64,000 nucleotides of DNA from JASEGV01 sp947085405 (GTDB taxonomy: Bacteria; Bacteroidota; Ignavibacteria; UBA10030; BY39). Positions 7,607 through 15,265 of the stretch are shown here, in pieces (positions within the stretch are counted from its first letter, which is position 1; each line of letters begins with the position of its first letter). The notes beneath the pieces were generated by a model that saw nothing but the letters and a program-made list of their open reading frames with translations, was not told the DNA's origin and searched no databases. Location: contig CAMTWO010000039.1 in the NCBI GenBank assembly GCA_947085405.1, positions 14,720-78,719 on the forward strand, in the 5' to 3' direction. The translations under genes were made by a program, and so were the position numbers.

Positions 7607-10600
7607 TTACTTTTATCAATCTCTTTCATAATCCTCTCCGTCTCGGTAAGTGCGACGATTATTTTCTGATAATGCTCGATATCGGCATTTGTAAGTGTAC
7701 GACCTTTGCGGTCTTTGAGCCATTTCTGCGCTGGTTGGTATCCGCCGATGTAGAAGTTCCACGCAGATTCGGGAACATTGCCAAAGTATTGCTCTTTGTT
7801 GATATATACATTGCCCTGTTTGTAAACCAATTTCTCAACTGTATCAGATCCGCTTACCGGATAGGTAGTAATAAATTTATTTATTTTCGCCGATTCAAGG
7901 AGATGGAGTAAACGCAATTCAGCGCCAAGGGCAACGAGCTTATTAAAACTCTTTGCATCTTTTGGATATGGTACTCGTGGGAAATCAATTTTTAGAAACT
8001 CTTTGTATTTTTCGCGATAACTTGGCGAGTGTAGAACTGCATAGATATAATCAAGAATATCTTCGGGAGTAACCTTGCCAACAATATTTTCTATTTCTTT
8101 AACAATTTCTTTTTTGAGGTTTGGAATTTTTGAGCCATCTTCGAGATAAAGATAAAGAGGAAATACATATCCCACTTCACCAGTTTGCAAAGAAACAGTA
8201 CATCGCTCTGTCATTTGGTCTGAGACAAAGACATGTTGCCATGTCTTGAAAGAAGTAAGTCGTTTAGTAGACAGCAATGCAAGATTATCATGCATAAGAT
8301 GCTCCATCACCTCGCGTCTCGGATACGCCACAATCCCTTTTGTATTTCCTGAATAAAATGACCAACGAGCATCAAACGGTCTATATAATATATGAGTATT
8401 AGTTGCCTTTATAAGATCTTGACGTGCATTTTTCAAATTCCAATCGCGTGAATCACGAATCTTGTATTTTGAATATATTAAGGTATTATCATTCGCCTCA
8501 AAATCTGCACGAACATTATCAAGTTCTTGTTTTGTGAATTGAACAACCAAAGAGTCCTTTTGGGTTTCGATACCAGATGTATACGTTTGAAATAATTCGT
8601 CCAGCTTAAATCCTTTTTGGTACTCTCCCTCTCGTCCAAAGTCTTTCGGCACAAAGAAATAATATGGCTCGGCGTAATCAAGCTTCTTCCACTTAACATT
8701 TTGTACATCACTTTCGTTGAGCGCCTTGAACTTATTTTCCCGCTTGCCATAGAGCTCTGTGTGACGAACTGTACCGAGGCCATTCTTTTTGTCTTCTTTA
8801 CGCACGAATATGGAAATAGCTACACCTTGTTGAATATCGAACACATTCTCGTCTTTGCTACCGTCCGGCGCTTTCTCTTTTTTCTTTGAATTGCCATGGA
8901 GATCAAGGACGTAAATATCGTGGAATGTTTCCAGTAAGTGCTTTCTCATCTGGCGGTGGGTGATGCCATCTATGAATGAATTGTTGGTTATCATCGCTAC
9001 AATGCCGCTCTTATTTTTCTCTATGAAATGTTCGGAGAAGCGGATAAATTTGATATAATCGTCGTCGAGATTGATCTTACGTTCATTGAGGTTTTTCTTG
9101 TAATCCTTAATTAAATTCAGTATCCACTCACCTTTATTAGAAGAGCTTATACTGTATGGAGGATTACCGATTACAACCATAATCGGTGTTTTGTTTTTTA
9201 TAACCGATGCTTCTTTTGATTCATCTGCGATACTTTCGGCAAATCCAAAACCGGAGAACAAGTCTGCTTTGGTGGCGCCTTCTTCTAAAGAATTTGTAAG
9301 ATAAATCCCCAGCCGGCGATTGAAATATTTAAATCCGGTTTCTTTAAACGCCATGCTCAATTTCAAATGAGCAATAGTATATGGCGCCATCATAAGTTCA
9401 AAACCGTGTAATCGCGGTAGCAAATCGTTGTGCACATACGTGGTCCAGCGCCCCTTCTGTCCATCCTTAAGTAACCGTTCGTAAATAATTCGAATCGCAG
9501 CGCTGATAAATGTTCCCGTCCCGACAGCCGGATCAAGAATCTGGACGCGATGCAAACCTGTTGCTGTTTTGGAAGTATCGGCTAAACCGGAAGTTAAACC
9601 AAAATCTTTTTCGAGAAGGTAATCGACAGAACGCACTATGAACCGCACAACAGGCAAGGGTGTATAAAACGCGCCCATCTTTTTCCTGAGCTCGGGGTCG
9701 TATTCTTTTAAAAAGTCTTCATAAAAATGAATTACGGGGTCGGGACCTTCGTGCGTTTTTCCCCATGAATCATCCGCCTGAGGCGGATTGAAATATTGTT
9801 TCATCAACTCCGGAACATTCGCATGGGAAAAAACTTCACACAACTCATTTACGATATACTCAAGCCGCTTGTCGAAATTGGGTCCAACGATATGGTCAAA
9901 GAAATGTCTAAGAAGAGGATTTGATGCTGGAACAAGATCGCGTGCCTCCTGCCGTGTGAAACTTTCAGGAGTTGCATCGTGATAGCGGGCTACAAAGAGA
10001 CCGTAAACAAGAGTTTGCGCATACATATCGGCGAAAGATTCCTGAGAAAGGTCGTGGACAAGTAGTTTTTTTATCGTATCGTAAACTCGTAATATCTCAA
10101 TGTTTTTTTCTGAGTTATTAGAAAGATACTGCTTGACGTTATCCCGAATCCGCTGCGCCTTCCCTCCCATAATTTTTGAAAGGTGTTCACCCGAGCGTAT
10201 CGGCTCTTTATGCGATTGTGTAAAATCAAGTAGAGTTTTGGCGGCGTGTTCATAATTTCCCGGAATAGCAACAATCTTCCGATTCTTGATATCATAATCA
10301 GCAATTTTGATCGGAGCTTCGTATGGTAAACCGTTTCTGTAAAAACGAAATTCGACATAATCGGTGAGGACTAAATTGGCGTAGCCATAATAACGTGCCA
10401 TCTGCTCGGACTTCTCGACTTTATCTAAAGATACGCCAATATCTTTCGCTTCGATATATAAAATTGGAATATCGTGTTTAAGTACTACAAAATCCGGCTT
10501 GTTCCCTTGTTTCGCTTTCGCATCGTGGTCTATACGCCTAACATTGATTGACTCGAAAATTCCTTTTAATAAAATCTCAAAGTCGGTGCGGTAACCCATT

Positions 10601-10668
10601 TCGCTCGTTTCTTCGTGAGAGAATTTAGCGGAGATGGATTTAATATAAGTTTCAAAAATATTTCGCAT
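7594..10668 (-). CDS. Type IIG-like restriction-modification enzyme (nuclease + N6-adenine methyltransferase)
   Basis: A 1024-residue single-chain enzyme. The N-terminus carries a PD-(D/E)xK nuclease: PDFVV with D59, then YIEAKD with E73 and K75. The middle is an N6-adenine DNA methyltransferase: GAFYTPLPVVRFIVRSVD, SAM motif I ILDPAVGTGTF near 378-388, and catalytic NPPY near 501-504. The C-terminal third should hold the target-recognition domain. Nuclease, methylase and specificity in one chain point to a type IIG enzyme; there is no helicase domain, so it is not type I or ISP. An ATG at 10698 is in frame, but a TTGACA-17-TATATT promoter would start transcription between it and the ATG at 10668, so the latter is used. 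The 3' end is altered by a palindromic repeat and duplicated downstream. Confidence 0.88.
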   Translation of the reverse strand: MRNIFETYIKSISAKFSHEETSEMGYRTDFEILLKGIFESINVRRIDHDAKAKQGNKPDFVVLKHDIPILYIEAKDIGVSLDKVEKSEQMARYYGYANLVLTDYVEFRFYRNGLPYEAPIKIADYDIKNRKIVAIPGNYEHAAKTLLDFTQSHKEPIRSGEHLSKIMGGKAQRIRDNVKQYLSNNSEKNIEILRVYDTIKKLLVHDLSQESFADMYAQTLVYGLFVARYHDATPESFTRQEARDLVPASNPLLRHFFDHIVGPNFDKRLEYIVNELCEVFSHANVPELMKQYFNPPQADDSWGKTHEGPDPVIHFYEDFLKEYDPELRKKMGAFYTPLPVVRFIVRSVDYLLEKDFGLTSGLADTSKTATGLHRVQILDPAVGTGTFISAAIRIIYERLLKDGQKGRWTTYVHNDLLPRLHGFELMMAPYTIAHLKLSMAFKETGFKYFNRRLGIYLTNSLEEGATKADLFSGFGFAESIADESKEASVIKNKTPIMVVIGNPPYSISSSNKGEWILNLIKDYKKNLNERKINLDDDYIKFIRFSEHFIEKNKSGIVAMITNNSFIDGITHRQMRKHLLETFHDIYVLDLHGNSKKKEKAPDGSKDENVFDIQQGVAISIFVRKEDKKNGLGTVRHTELYGKRENKFKALNESDVQNVKWKKLDYAEPYYFFVPKDFGREGEYQKGFKLDELFQTYTSGIETQKDSLVVQFTKQELDNVRADFEANDNTLIYSKYKIRDSRDWNLKNARQDLIKATNTHILYRPFDARWSFYSGNTKGIVAYPRREVMEHLMHDNLALLSTKRLTSFKTWQHVFVSDQMTERCTVSLQTGEVGYVFPLYLYLEDGSKIPNLKKEIVKEIENIVGKVTPEDILDYIYAVLHSPSYREKYKEFLKIDFPRVPYPKDAKSFNKLVALGAELRLLHLLESAKINKFITTYPVSGSDTVEKLVYKQGNVYINKEQYFGNVPESAWNFYIGGYQPAQKWLKDRKGRTLTNADIEHYQKIIVALTETERIMKEIDKSKSDL

Positions 10669-10684
10669 ATAGAATAATTGGTTT

Positions 10685-10713
10685 AATATAGCACACATTC
10701 CCTAAAATGTCAA
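10685..10713 (-). promoter_or_regulatory. Promoter of the restriction-modification gene
   Basis: On the minus strand: TTGACA (10713-10708), exactly 17 nt, TATATT (10690-10685). This is a near-perfect sigma-70-type promoter. Transcription would begin near 10678, leaving about 10 nt before the ATG at 10668 and ruling out the upstream ATG at 10698. Confidence 0.6.
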
Positions 10714-10714
10714 T

Positions 10715-10762
10715 TACACACCCCTCTGTCCCCTCTCGAGAGGGGAAGAAAAGGGGTGTGTA
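10715..10762. repeat. Nested palindrome upstream of the restriction-modification gene
   Basis: Outer arms TACACACCCCT / AGGGGTGTGTA (10715-10725 and 10752-10762) enclose an inner perfect palindrome CCCCTCTCGAGAGGGG (10730-10745). It begins right behind the -35 box. A related design (CCCCTTCTC ... GAGAAGGGG inside longer arms) occurs at 32595-32667, so this is probably another dispersed palindromic element; it could also terminate transcripts coming from 10814-11239. Confidence 0.7.
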
Positions 10763-10813
10763 AATCTAAAACAAAAAAGCCACAATGAAAATATTTATTG
10801 GGGCTAAATATAT

Positions 10814-11239
10814 TTACTTTTTAAATTCTTTCCACTTTCTAAGTTTATTTTCTCTGATTTTTATTAAAGATTTAAACCTCACTTGTTTATTTAATATATT
10901 TGCATAAGTATCTTTCCGATAAATATGCCTAAGTATACCTTCAATTTCTCTTATCTCAGTTTCATATATATTATCCCATACTTCAAAAACAGAAAAGTGC
11001 GTCCATAATATTTTGCCTTTTGGATTTTTTCTTTTACTCCTCGCATGACCACTTATACGACTATGTATCCCCGCCTTTTTACCCCCAGACATACCGACAT
11101 ATACAACATCATAAGTTTCATTTCCAACATAATTAAGAAGCGTATAGAATCCTCTGGTGTTAGCTGGTATATTTTTTATTTCAGTTCGTGGAAGAAATTC
11201 AGCACATCTTTTAATAAATCTTAATCTGGATATAGACAT
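10814..11239 (-). CDS. GIY-YIG family protein
   Basis: A 141-residue basic protein. The segment RGFYTLLNYV ... DVVYVGMSGGKKAGIHSRISGHARS matches the GIY-YIG layout: FYT stands for GIY, YVG for YIG, followed by an R in a helix (HSRI) and a downstream E in IREIEGILRH. GIY-YIG domains are small nucleases used in homing enzymes, UvrC and restriction enzymes. AAAGGA lies 8 nt before the ATG. It sits directly upstream of the restriction-modification gene in the same direction, so a role in the same defence island is plausible but is inference. Confidence 0.72.
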   Translation of the reverse strand: MSISRLRFIKRCAEFLPRTEIKNIPANTRGFYTLLNYVGNETYDVVYVGMSGGKKAGIHSRISGHARSKRKNPKGKILWTHFSVFEVWDNIYETEIREIEGILRHIYRKDTYANILNKQVRFKSLIKIRENKLRKWKEFKK

Positions 11240-11317
11240 AAAATAAATCCTTTCAAAAAATATTTCTATGTTTATTTATGAACCTTGCTCCAATTAGAAA
11301 TCGTGGAACATAATTAA

Positions 11318-12166
11318 TTATTTTATTTCAAAATATTCTGGCTTACTCAATCTATTACATTCCACCTTTATCTTACACGCAGCTCCTTTAATTGTTATTA
11401 CAAATGAAGGGTCGTATGCTGCTGTAGTTGAGTACGAAAAATAAAAATATTTTTTGTTCTGACTATCTCCGCTTTCAATACCACTCTTAGATTCACCCAT
11501 AGTTTCGGTTGGGAGGACATCAATATCGGCGATTATCGCATTACTTATTTTATCTATTTCAGCAGAGATTATCATGCGTCCTAATTGTTCATCTTTATTT
11601 CTTTTATAATATATTGTTAAATTATATCCACCATTTATTTTCTCAATTTTGTGTGATACATATGTTAGCATCATTGGTTTGATTGATTCTTTAACATCAT
11701 TAATTTCTTTCCTGAACTGCACTAACGCAGAACTGGTATCAAGATTAGGATATTTTTCTGTAGCAAGTTTTATAAATGGCGATATTTGTTGATTCAATTC
11801 AAAAAGTTGTTTTTGTAAGAAAAGATTTTGTTCTTTGAGGTTTAGATAGCTATTTGATGTTAATAATATATTGCTTTCAGAACTGCCTTTCAAAACTGCA
11901 TATTGTGCTTTGAGTGTATCGTATTGAGATTTTAATGTATCATACTGCAATGTAGTGTCATGTGCGTATTTATTTGATGCTGCAATTTTATCATTTGCTT
12001 GCTTATTATTTGAGATAGTTAATATTATCTGGAACGCAAATATGACGAATATTAAAACACCAACAATAATATAATATATTGTCTCATTCCGAAATCTCTT
12101 TTTAAAAACATCTTTAAATAGTGCAAGGAATAAGATGGCTATTTGACTAATTATTTCTGCTATCAT
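11318..12166 (-). CDS. Membrane-anchored coiled-coil protein of unknown function
   Basis: A 282-residue protein with no recognised family. It has an N-terminal amphipathic/hydrophobic helix (about 1-20), a membrane segment (YYIIVGVLIFVIFAFQIILT, about 31-50), a coiled coil with repeats of DTLKSQYDTLKAQYAVLKGS and a Gln/Leu-rich stretch to about 135, and a C-terminal soluble domain of beta-strands (GGYNLTIYYKR, KKYFYFSYSTTAAYDPSFVI). GAGAGG lies upstream of the ATG. It shares direction with the GIY-YIG gene and the restriction enzyme, 80 bp away; whether it belongs to that system is unknown. Confidence 0.7.
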   Translation of the reverse strand: MIAEIISQIAILFLALFKDVFKKRFRNETIYYIIVGVLIFVIFAFQIILTISNNKQANDKIAASNKYAHDTTLQYDTLKSQYDTLKAQYAVLKGSSESNILLTSNSYLNLKEQNLFLQKQLFELNQQISPFIKLATEKYPNLDTSSALVQFRKEINDVKESIKPMMLTYVSHKIEKINGGYNLTIYYKRNKDEQLGRMIISAEIDKISNAIIADIDVLPTETMGESKSGIESGDSQNKKYFYFSYSTTAAYDPSFVITIKGAACKIKVECNRLSKPEYFEIK

Positions 12167-12794
12167 TGTAATTTAACCTCTCATTGAATTAGAGAAAATT
12201 TCTACTTAAGTTTATATTTTACCAAACTGAATTTAACAAATATTTTATCACAATTCAAGAGAAAAACACATAAAGAAAATTGAAAGGATTCACTCAGGAA
12301 CGATTAAGTTTATATTACATCGGCTTTTTATTTAAAAGAGGGTTGACTTTTATTGCAGAGGTTCTTACCATTCAACCATAATTAACCGCTACAAAAACGT
12401 TTTTAGTTTAAAAATTATTCATTTTATACAAATGTAAGTCGACGAACCTCGTCGACCTACCAAAATATTTTTATTAATATCTGAAGAAGACCGTTGAAAG
12501 GCAAAGAATAAAAAAGAGAATTTACTTTGTAATATCCCTTTAACAAAATACTTTTCGTGAACGGAACACCTACATAATAGCGGGCCGAAGCTCTGTCCGC
12601 GCGCTATTTTTTGGTAGGAGCGCACAGACAGGCTTCATTTAAAGCATCACGGGAGGAATGATACTTACCCTTGAATTATGAATCCAGAAATAATTTTCCA
12701 CTTCGCTATTCGACATTCGGTCGACGACTCCCGACGGGTCGGGTCATCGACGACTCGTCGAGTGTTCATTATTCATTAACTCCTTTATACTGTG
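12167..12794. other. Gene-free spacer with palindromes
   Basis: No convincing gene in about 630 bp. The left half is AT-rich and featureless. Palindromes follow: GTCGACGAACCTCGTCGAC (12436-12454), a GCGGGCC...GCGCGC stretch near 12580-12605, and a compound repeat at about 12719-12759 combining GTCGACGACTC, CCCGACGGGTCGGG and TCGACGACTCGTCGAG. A 68-codon frame on the minus strand (12419-12625) crosses these repeats and is not considered coding. Confidence 0.6.
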
Positions 12795-12868
12795 TGGGCC
12801 CTGTAGGACTTGAACCTACGACCCGCAGATTATGAGTCTGCTGCTCTAACCAACTGAGCTAAGGGCCC
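12795..12868 (-). tRNA. tRNA with CAU anticodon (Ile2 or elongator Met)
   Basis: A complete cloverleaf on the minus strand: acceptor stem GGGCCCT...AGGGCCC, D-arm TAGCTCAGTTGGTTAGAGC, anticodon stem-loop GCAGA-CTCATAA-TCTGC (anticodon CAT), and T-arm GTAGGTTCAAGTCCTAC. The CCA end is not encoded. The loop does not decide between elongator tRNA-Met and TilS-modified tRNA-Ile2; the GGxCCCTTAGCTCAG 5' end resembles bacterial tRNA-Ile2, so that identity is slightly favoured. Confidence 0.92.
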
Positions 12869-12946
12869 TTTAAATTTTTATTTAACAGCCAAAATATACT
12901 ACTTATAGGCATAAAAAACAAGAATTTCTTATTTTTTTTTAAAAGG

Positions 12947-12975
12947 TTGGAGAATAGGGAATAATTTGTTATATT
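12947..12975 (+). promoter_or_regulatory. Promoter of the zinc-ribbon/rpsU operon
   Basis: TTGGAG (12947-12952), a 17-nt spacer and TATATT (12970-12975). Transcription would start near 12982 and leave a leader of about 75 nt before the first ATG at 13058. Confidence 0.5.
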
Positions 12976-13057
12976 GAATCGAGTAATTTCACTCCTAATT
13001 TCTCAGATTTACTCATTTCAATAGTTTAATTTTCAACTTAATTATTAAAGGTAAGTT

Positions 13058-13483
13058 ATGGGTAAAAGTAAAATATCGTTGCGACAATGTATTCATTGCA
13101 GTTTAACTACAAAGATGGTAATGGTTGGTGAAATGGCAGGTGTTACAGATAAGATCTGGTACCGCTGCCCTCGATGTCATCACTTGTCATTATTGAGTCC
13201 GATTGTCGAGAGCGGAACTGATAGCACAGTAAACGGAGAAAAAATACAAAAAAATTACAATCCGGAAATTACTTACACACTTGGTGAAAGAATTTTTCAC
13301 GACGCACTGAATGACTTCGGGAAAGTAATTAAAAAAGAAACAACGTCCGACGGAAGCCATGCAATAATTGTAAAGTTTGAGAAAGCCGGCGAGCGCCGAT
13401 TAATAGAAAACTATAAATTAGAAAATGTATTCGAAAATGAAATTTCAGAAACAAATATCCCACATCGAGAGGAGGTGAATTGA
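13058..13483 (+). CDS. Zinc-ribbon protein with CarD/UvrD-C-like segment, upstream of rpsU
   Basis: A 141-residue protein. The N-terminus has two CxxC pairs (C12-IH-C15 and C38-PR-C41), a zinc ribbon. The C-terminal half, YTLGERIFHDALNDFGKVIK followed by SHAIIVKFEKAGERRLIENY, resembles the 'G..V.H..FG.G.V ... V.F...G.R.L' pattern of small SH3-like domains found at the C-terminus of UvrD helicases and in CarD-type proteins. Its stop codon (13481-13483) directly abuts the rpsU start, so the two are translationally coupled. A function in transcription or ribosome-linked regulation is only a guess. Confidence 0.7.
   Translation: MGKSKISLRQCIHCSLTTKMVMVGEMAGVTDKIWYRCPRCHHLSLLSPIVESGTDSTVNGEKIQKNYNPEITYTLGERIFHDALNDFGKVIKKETTSDGSHAIIVKFEKAGERRLIENYKLENVFENEISETNIPHREEVN
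13470..13478 (+). promoter_or_regulatory. Extended Shine-Dalgarno of rpsU
   Basis: AGGAGGTGA, nine bases that can pair with the 3' end of 16S rRNA, 8 nt before a TTG start. It lies inside the last codons of the upstream gene and decides the rpsU start. Confidence 0.85.
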
Positions 13484-13684
13484 TTGATCGGCATCAATAT
13501 TCAAGATCACGAGAATATCGACAAAGCTCTTAGAAGATTTAAGAAAAAATATGAACGATCAGGCGTACTGAAAGAATTTAAGAAAAGGACTTTCTTTACG
13601 AAACCTTCTGTCAAGAAACGAATGGCAAGAATAAAAGCAGTTCGCAGAGCTTACAGAACACGAATGGAAGAAACATCTATGTAA
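13484..13684 (+). CDS. rpsU: 30S ribosomal protein S21
   Basis: A 66-residue basic protein matching bS21: INIQDHENIDKALRRFKKKY, SGVLKEFKKRTFFTKPSVKK, ending in an arginine-rich tail. bS21 sits next to the anti-Shine-Dalgarno end of 16S rRNA and affects initiation. The start is TTG, directly after the stop of the preceding gene and 8 nt behind a perfect extended Shine-Dalgarno. A hairpin terminator follows. The combination of weak start codon and very strong Shine-Dalgarno suggests feedback control by the state of the anti-Shine-Dalgarno region, as proposed for bS21 in Bacteroidota. Confidence 0.95.
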   Translation: MIGINIQDHENIDKALRRFKKKYERSGVLKEFKKRTFFTKPSVKKRMARIKAVRRAYRTRMEETSM

Positions 13685-13689
13685 TCGAA

Positions 13690-13728
13690 AACCCTACCTC
13701 AATCATACAGGTGGGGTTTTTTATTTTA
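13690..13728 (+). terminator. Rho-independent terminator after rpsU
   Basis: A 10-bp stem (AACCCTACCT, 13690-13699, with AGGTGGGGTT, 13709-13718, one G-T pair), a 9-nt loop, then TTTTTTATTTT. It ends the zinc-ribbon/rpsU transcript and overlaps the 3' end of the convergent dipeptidase gene. Confidence 0.85.
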
Positions 13729-14911
13729 ATACCTTTTCAATTACTCTTAAAAAATTTCCACCTAAAATTTTCCGAATATCATTTTCCGAGTATCCGCGTT
13801 TTACTAACTCTTTCGTGATCTCAGGATAATACGATACATCGTCTAATCCTTTTGGCGTAACTCCGATGCCATCGAAATCTGAGCCTAGCCCAACATAATC
13901 AACCCCGACAAGTTTTACGATGTAATCCAAATGGTCAACTAAATCGCTTATGGTTGGTAGTATCTTGGCATATTCTTCTTTAAGCATTCTGCCAATCATT
14001 TCTTCACGCGATAAAACAGAACCTTTCCACGATTTTTTTAAAGAGTTTATTTTTTTATCGTGTCGCTGACGCATGGCTTCTGCTTTTTTACCAAATCCTT
14101 TATCCAAAAAATACGGGGCAAAGTTAACAGCCACCAACCCGCCTGTGTTGGCAATTGCTTTAATTTGGTCGTCCTTCAGATTTCGCCAGTGCTGAAAAAT
14201 TTTCCAGACGGATGAATGAGAAGCGATGATCGAATTTTTTGAAGTTTCAATTATATCCCAAAAAGTTTTCTCGCCAGCGTGCGAAACATCGATTATAATT
14301 CCGAGTTCGTCCATCCGTTTAACAAACCTTTTACCAAGCTCTGTTAAACCTTTATGGTGAATTTTTTTGGAAGTGTTTGTTTCATCCTCGGCAGAAGTTG
14401 CCCAACTCGTACTATTGTTCCAGGTAGGCATTATCGAACGAACCCCCTTGGAATAAAAATAATCAAGATTCTGAATCGAATCGCCGAGTGGATGAGCTCC
14501 TTCCATACTTATGAGAAGCGCTATTTTTCCTTCTTTACGCATCTTTTCAAGGTCAGAGGCGGTCAGTGCAACTTGTATGGATGCGGGATATTTTTTAGCA
14601 AAATCTAAAAGAGCTTCGATTTGGCTGTTTGCCTGATTGAAATAAGATTTCGATTTAGAAGCCGGAGGAACCCACACCGAGAAAAACGAGGCATCAACAC
14701 CGCCCGATTTTAAACGCGGAATATCGATGTGTCCTTTTGTAGTTTGCAATCCTAAATCTTCGCCCTCTAACAACCGGTGGACAGCATCGTTATGTCCATC
14801 GAAGACGTATGCATCGTGGTGGATTTTTTTATAATTCAGATATGTTTGAAAAGCTGTGAGAGAAAAAAGTATCAAAGTTATTAACCCGATTTTAAAAAAT
14901 TTAATGAACAT
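13721..14911 (-). CDS. Membrane dipeptidase, peptidase family M19
   Basis: A 396-residue zinc dipeptidase (renal-dipeptidase type). An N-terminal signal/anchor (FKIGLITLILFSLTAFQTYL, about 6-25) puts it in the periplasm or on the membrane. Metal ligands are recognisable: DGHNDAVH (H40, D42), the bridging Glu in LISMEGAHPLG, and histidines in IIDVSHAGEKTFWD and SIIASHSSVW; DYVGLGSDFDG near the C-terminus is also typical. It would hydrolyse dipeptides, possibly including D-amino acid ones. Its end overlaps the rpsU terminator. Confidence 0.92.
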   Translation of the reverse strand: MFIKFFKIGLITLILFSLTAFQTYLNYKKIHHDAYVFDGHNDAVHRLLEGEDLGLQTTKGHIDIPRLKSGGVDASFFSVWVPPASKSKSYFNQANSQIEALLDFAKKYPASIQVALTASDLEKMRKEGKIALLISMEGAHPLGDSIQNLDYFYSKGVRSIMPTWNNSTSWATSAEDETNTSKKIHHKGLTELGKRFVKRMDELGIIIDVSHAGEKTFWDIIETSKNSIIASHSSVWKIFQHWRNLKDDQIKAIANTGGLVAVNFAPYFLDKGFGKKAEAMRQRHDKKINSLKKSWKGSVLSREEMIGRMLKEEYAKILPTISDLVDHLDYIVKLVGVDYVGLGSDFDGIGVTPKGLDDVSYYPEITKELVKRGYSENDIRKILGGNFLRVIEKVLK

Positions 14912-14930
14912 AAATAAATTTGAGATTGAT

Positions 14931-14971
14931 AAAAAAATAAAAGGAGGCTTGTGTTATATCAAGCCCCCTTT
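14931..14971 (-). terminator. Rho-independent terminator after the histone-like gene
   Basis: On the minus strand AAAGGGGGCTTG (14971-14960) pairs with CAAGCCTCCTTT (14951-14940) around an 8-nt loop and is followed by TTATTTTTTT. Confidence 0.8.
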
Positions 14972-14991
14972 AATTGGAACATATGTAAAAC

Positions 14992-15198
14992 TTACATAGT
15001 CGGCGTAGTATCGCCGCCTGGTGTTTCCGTAGTCTTCAATTCCTGAACTTCCTTACGGATTTCTTGTGCTTTCCGTTTAATTTCGTTCATAGCTTTTCGG
15101 ACGCGTGTTCCGGCAGACTTGTTTCCTTTGTCGTAGAATTTTACAAAATCTTTTTCGAAACTTGCAACCAGGTCTCGTAATTCATTATATCGGCTCAT
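14992..15198 (-). CDS. Histone H1-like protein (Hc1 family)
   Basis: A 68-residue basic protein beginning MSRYNELRDLVASFEKDFVKF, then GNKSAGTRVRKAMNEIKRKAQEIRKEVQELK. This is the compact Hc1-like DNA-binding protein common in Bacteroidota and related to the chlamydial histone H1 homologue; it is expected to coat and compact the nucleoid. AAGGAGG lies 6 nt before the ATG and a strong terminator follows, so it is a monocistronic and probably highly expressed gene. The acidic/Thr-Pro tail (TTETPGGDTTPTM) replaces the lysine-rich tail of many relatives. Confidence 0.85.
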   Translation of the reverse strand: MSRYNELRDLVASFEKDFVKFYDKGNKSAGTRVRKAMNEIKRKAQEIRKEVQELKTTETPGGDTTPTM

Positions 15199-15265
15199 TA
15201 AAACCTCCTTATGGTTTGTTATTGTTTAGTATGAATTAATTTAATTATTTGAATCAGTGAATTAA

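Noticed and set aside
10669..10698. Upstream ATG of the restriction-modification gene
   Set aside because: It lies between the -35 and -10 boxes of a good promoter, so it would not be transcribed.
12419..12625. 68-codon frame on the minus strand
   Set aside because: It lies over palindromes and has no start signal or recognisable sequence.
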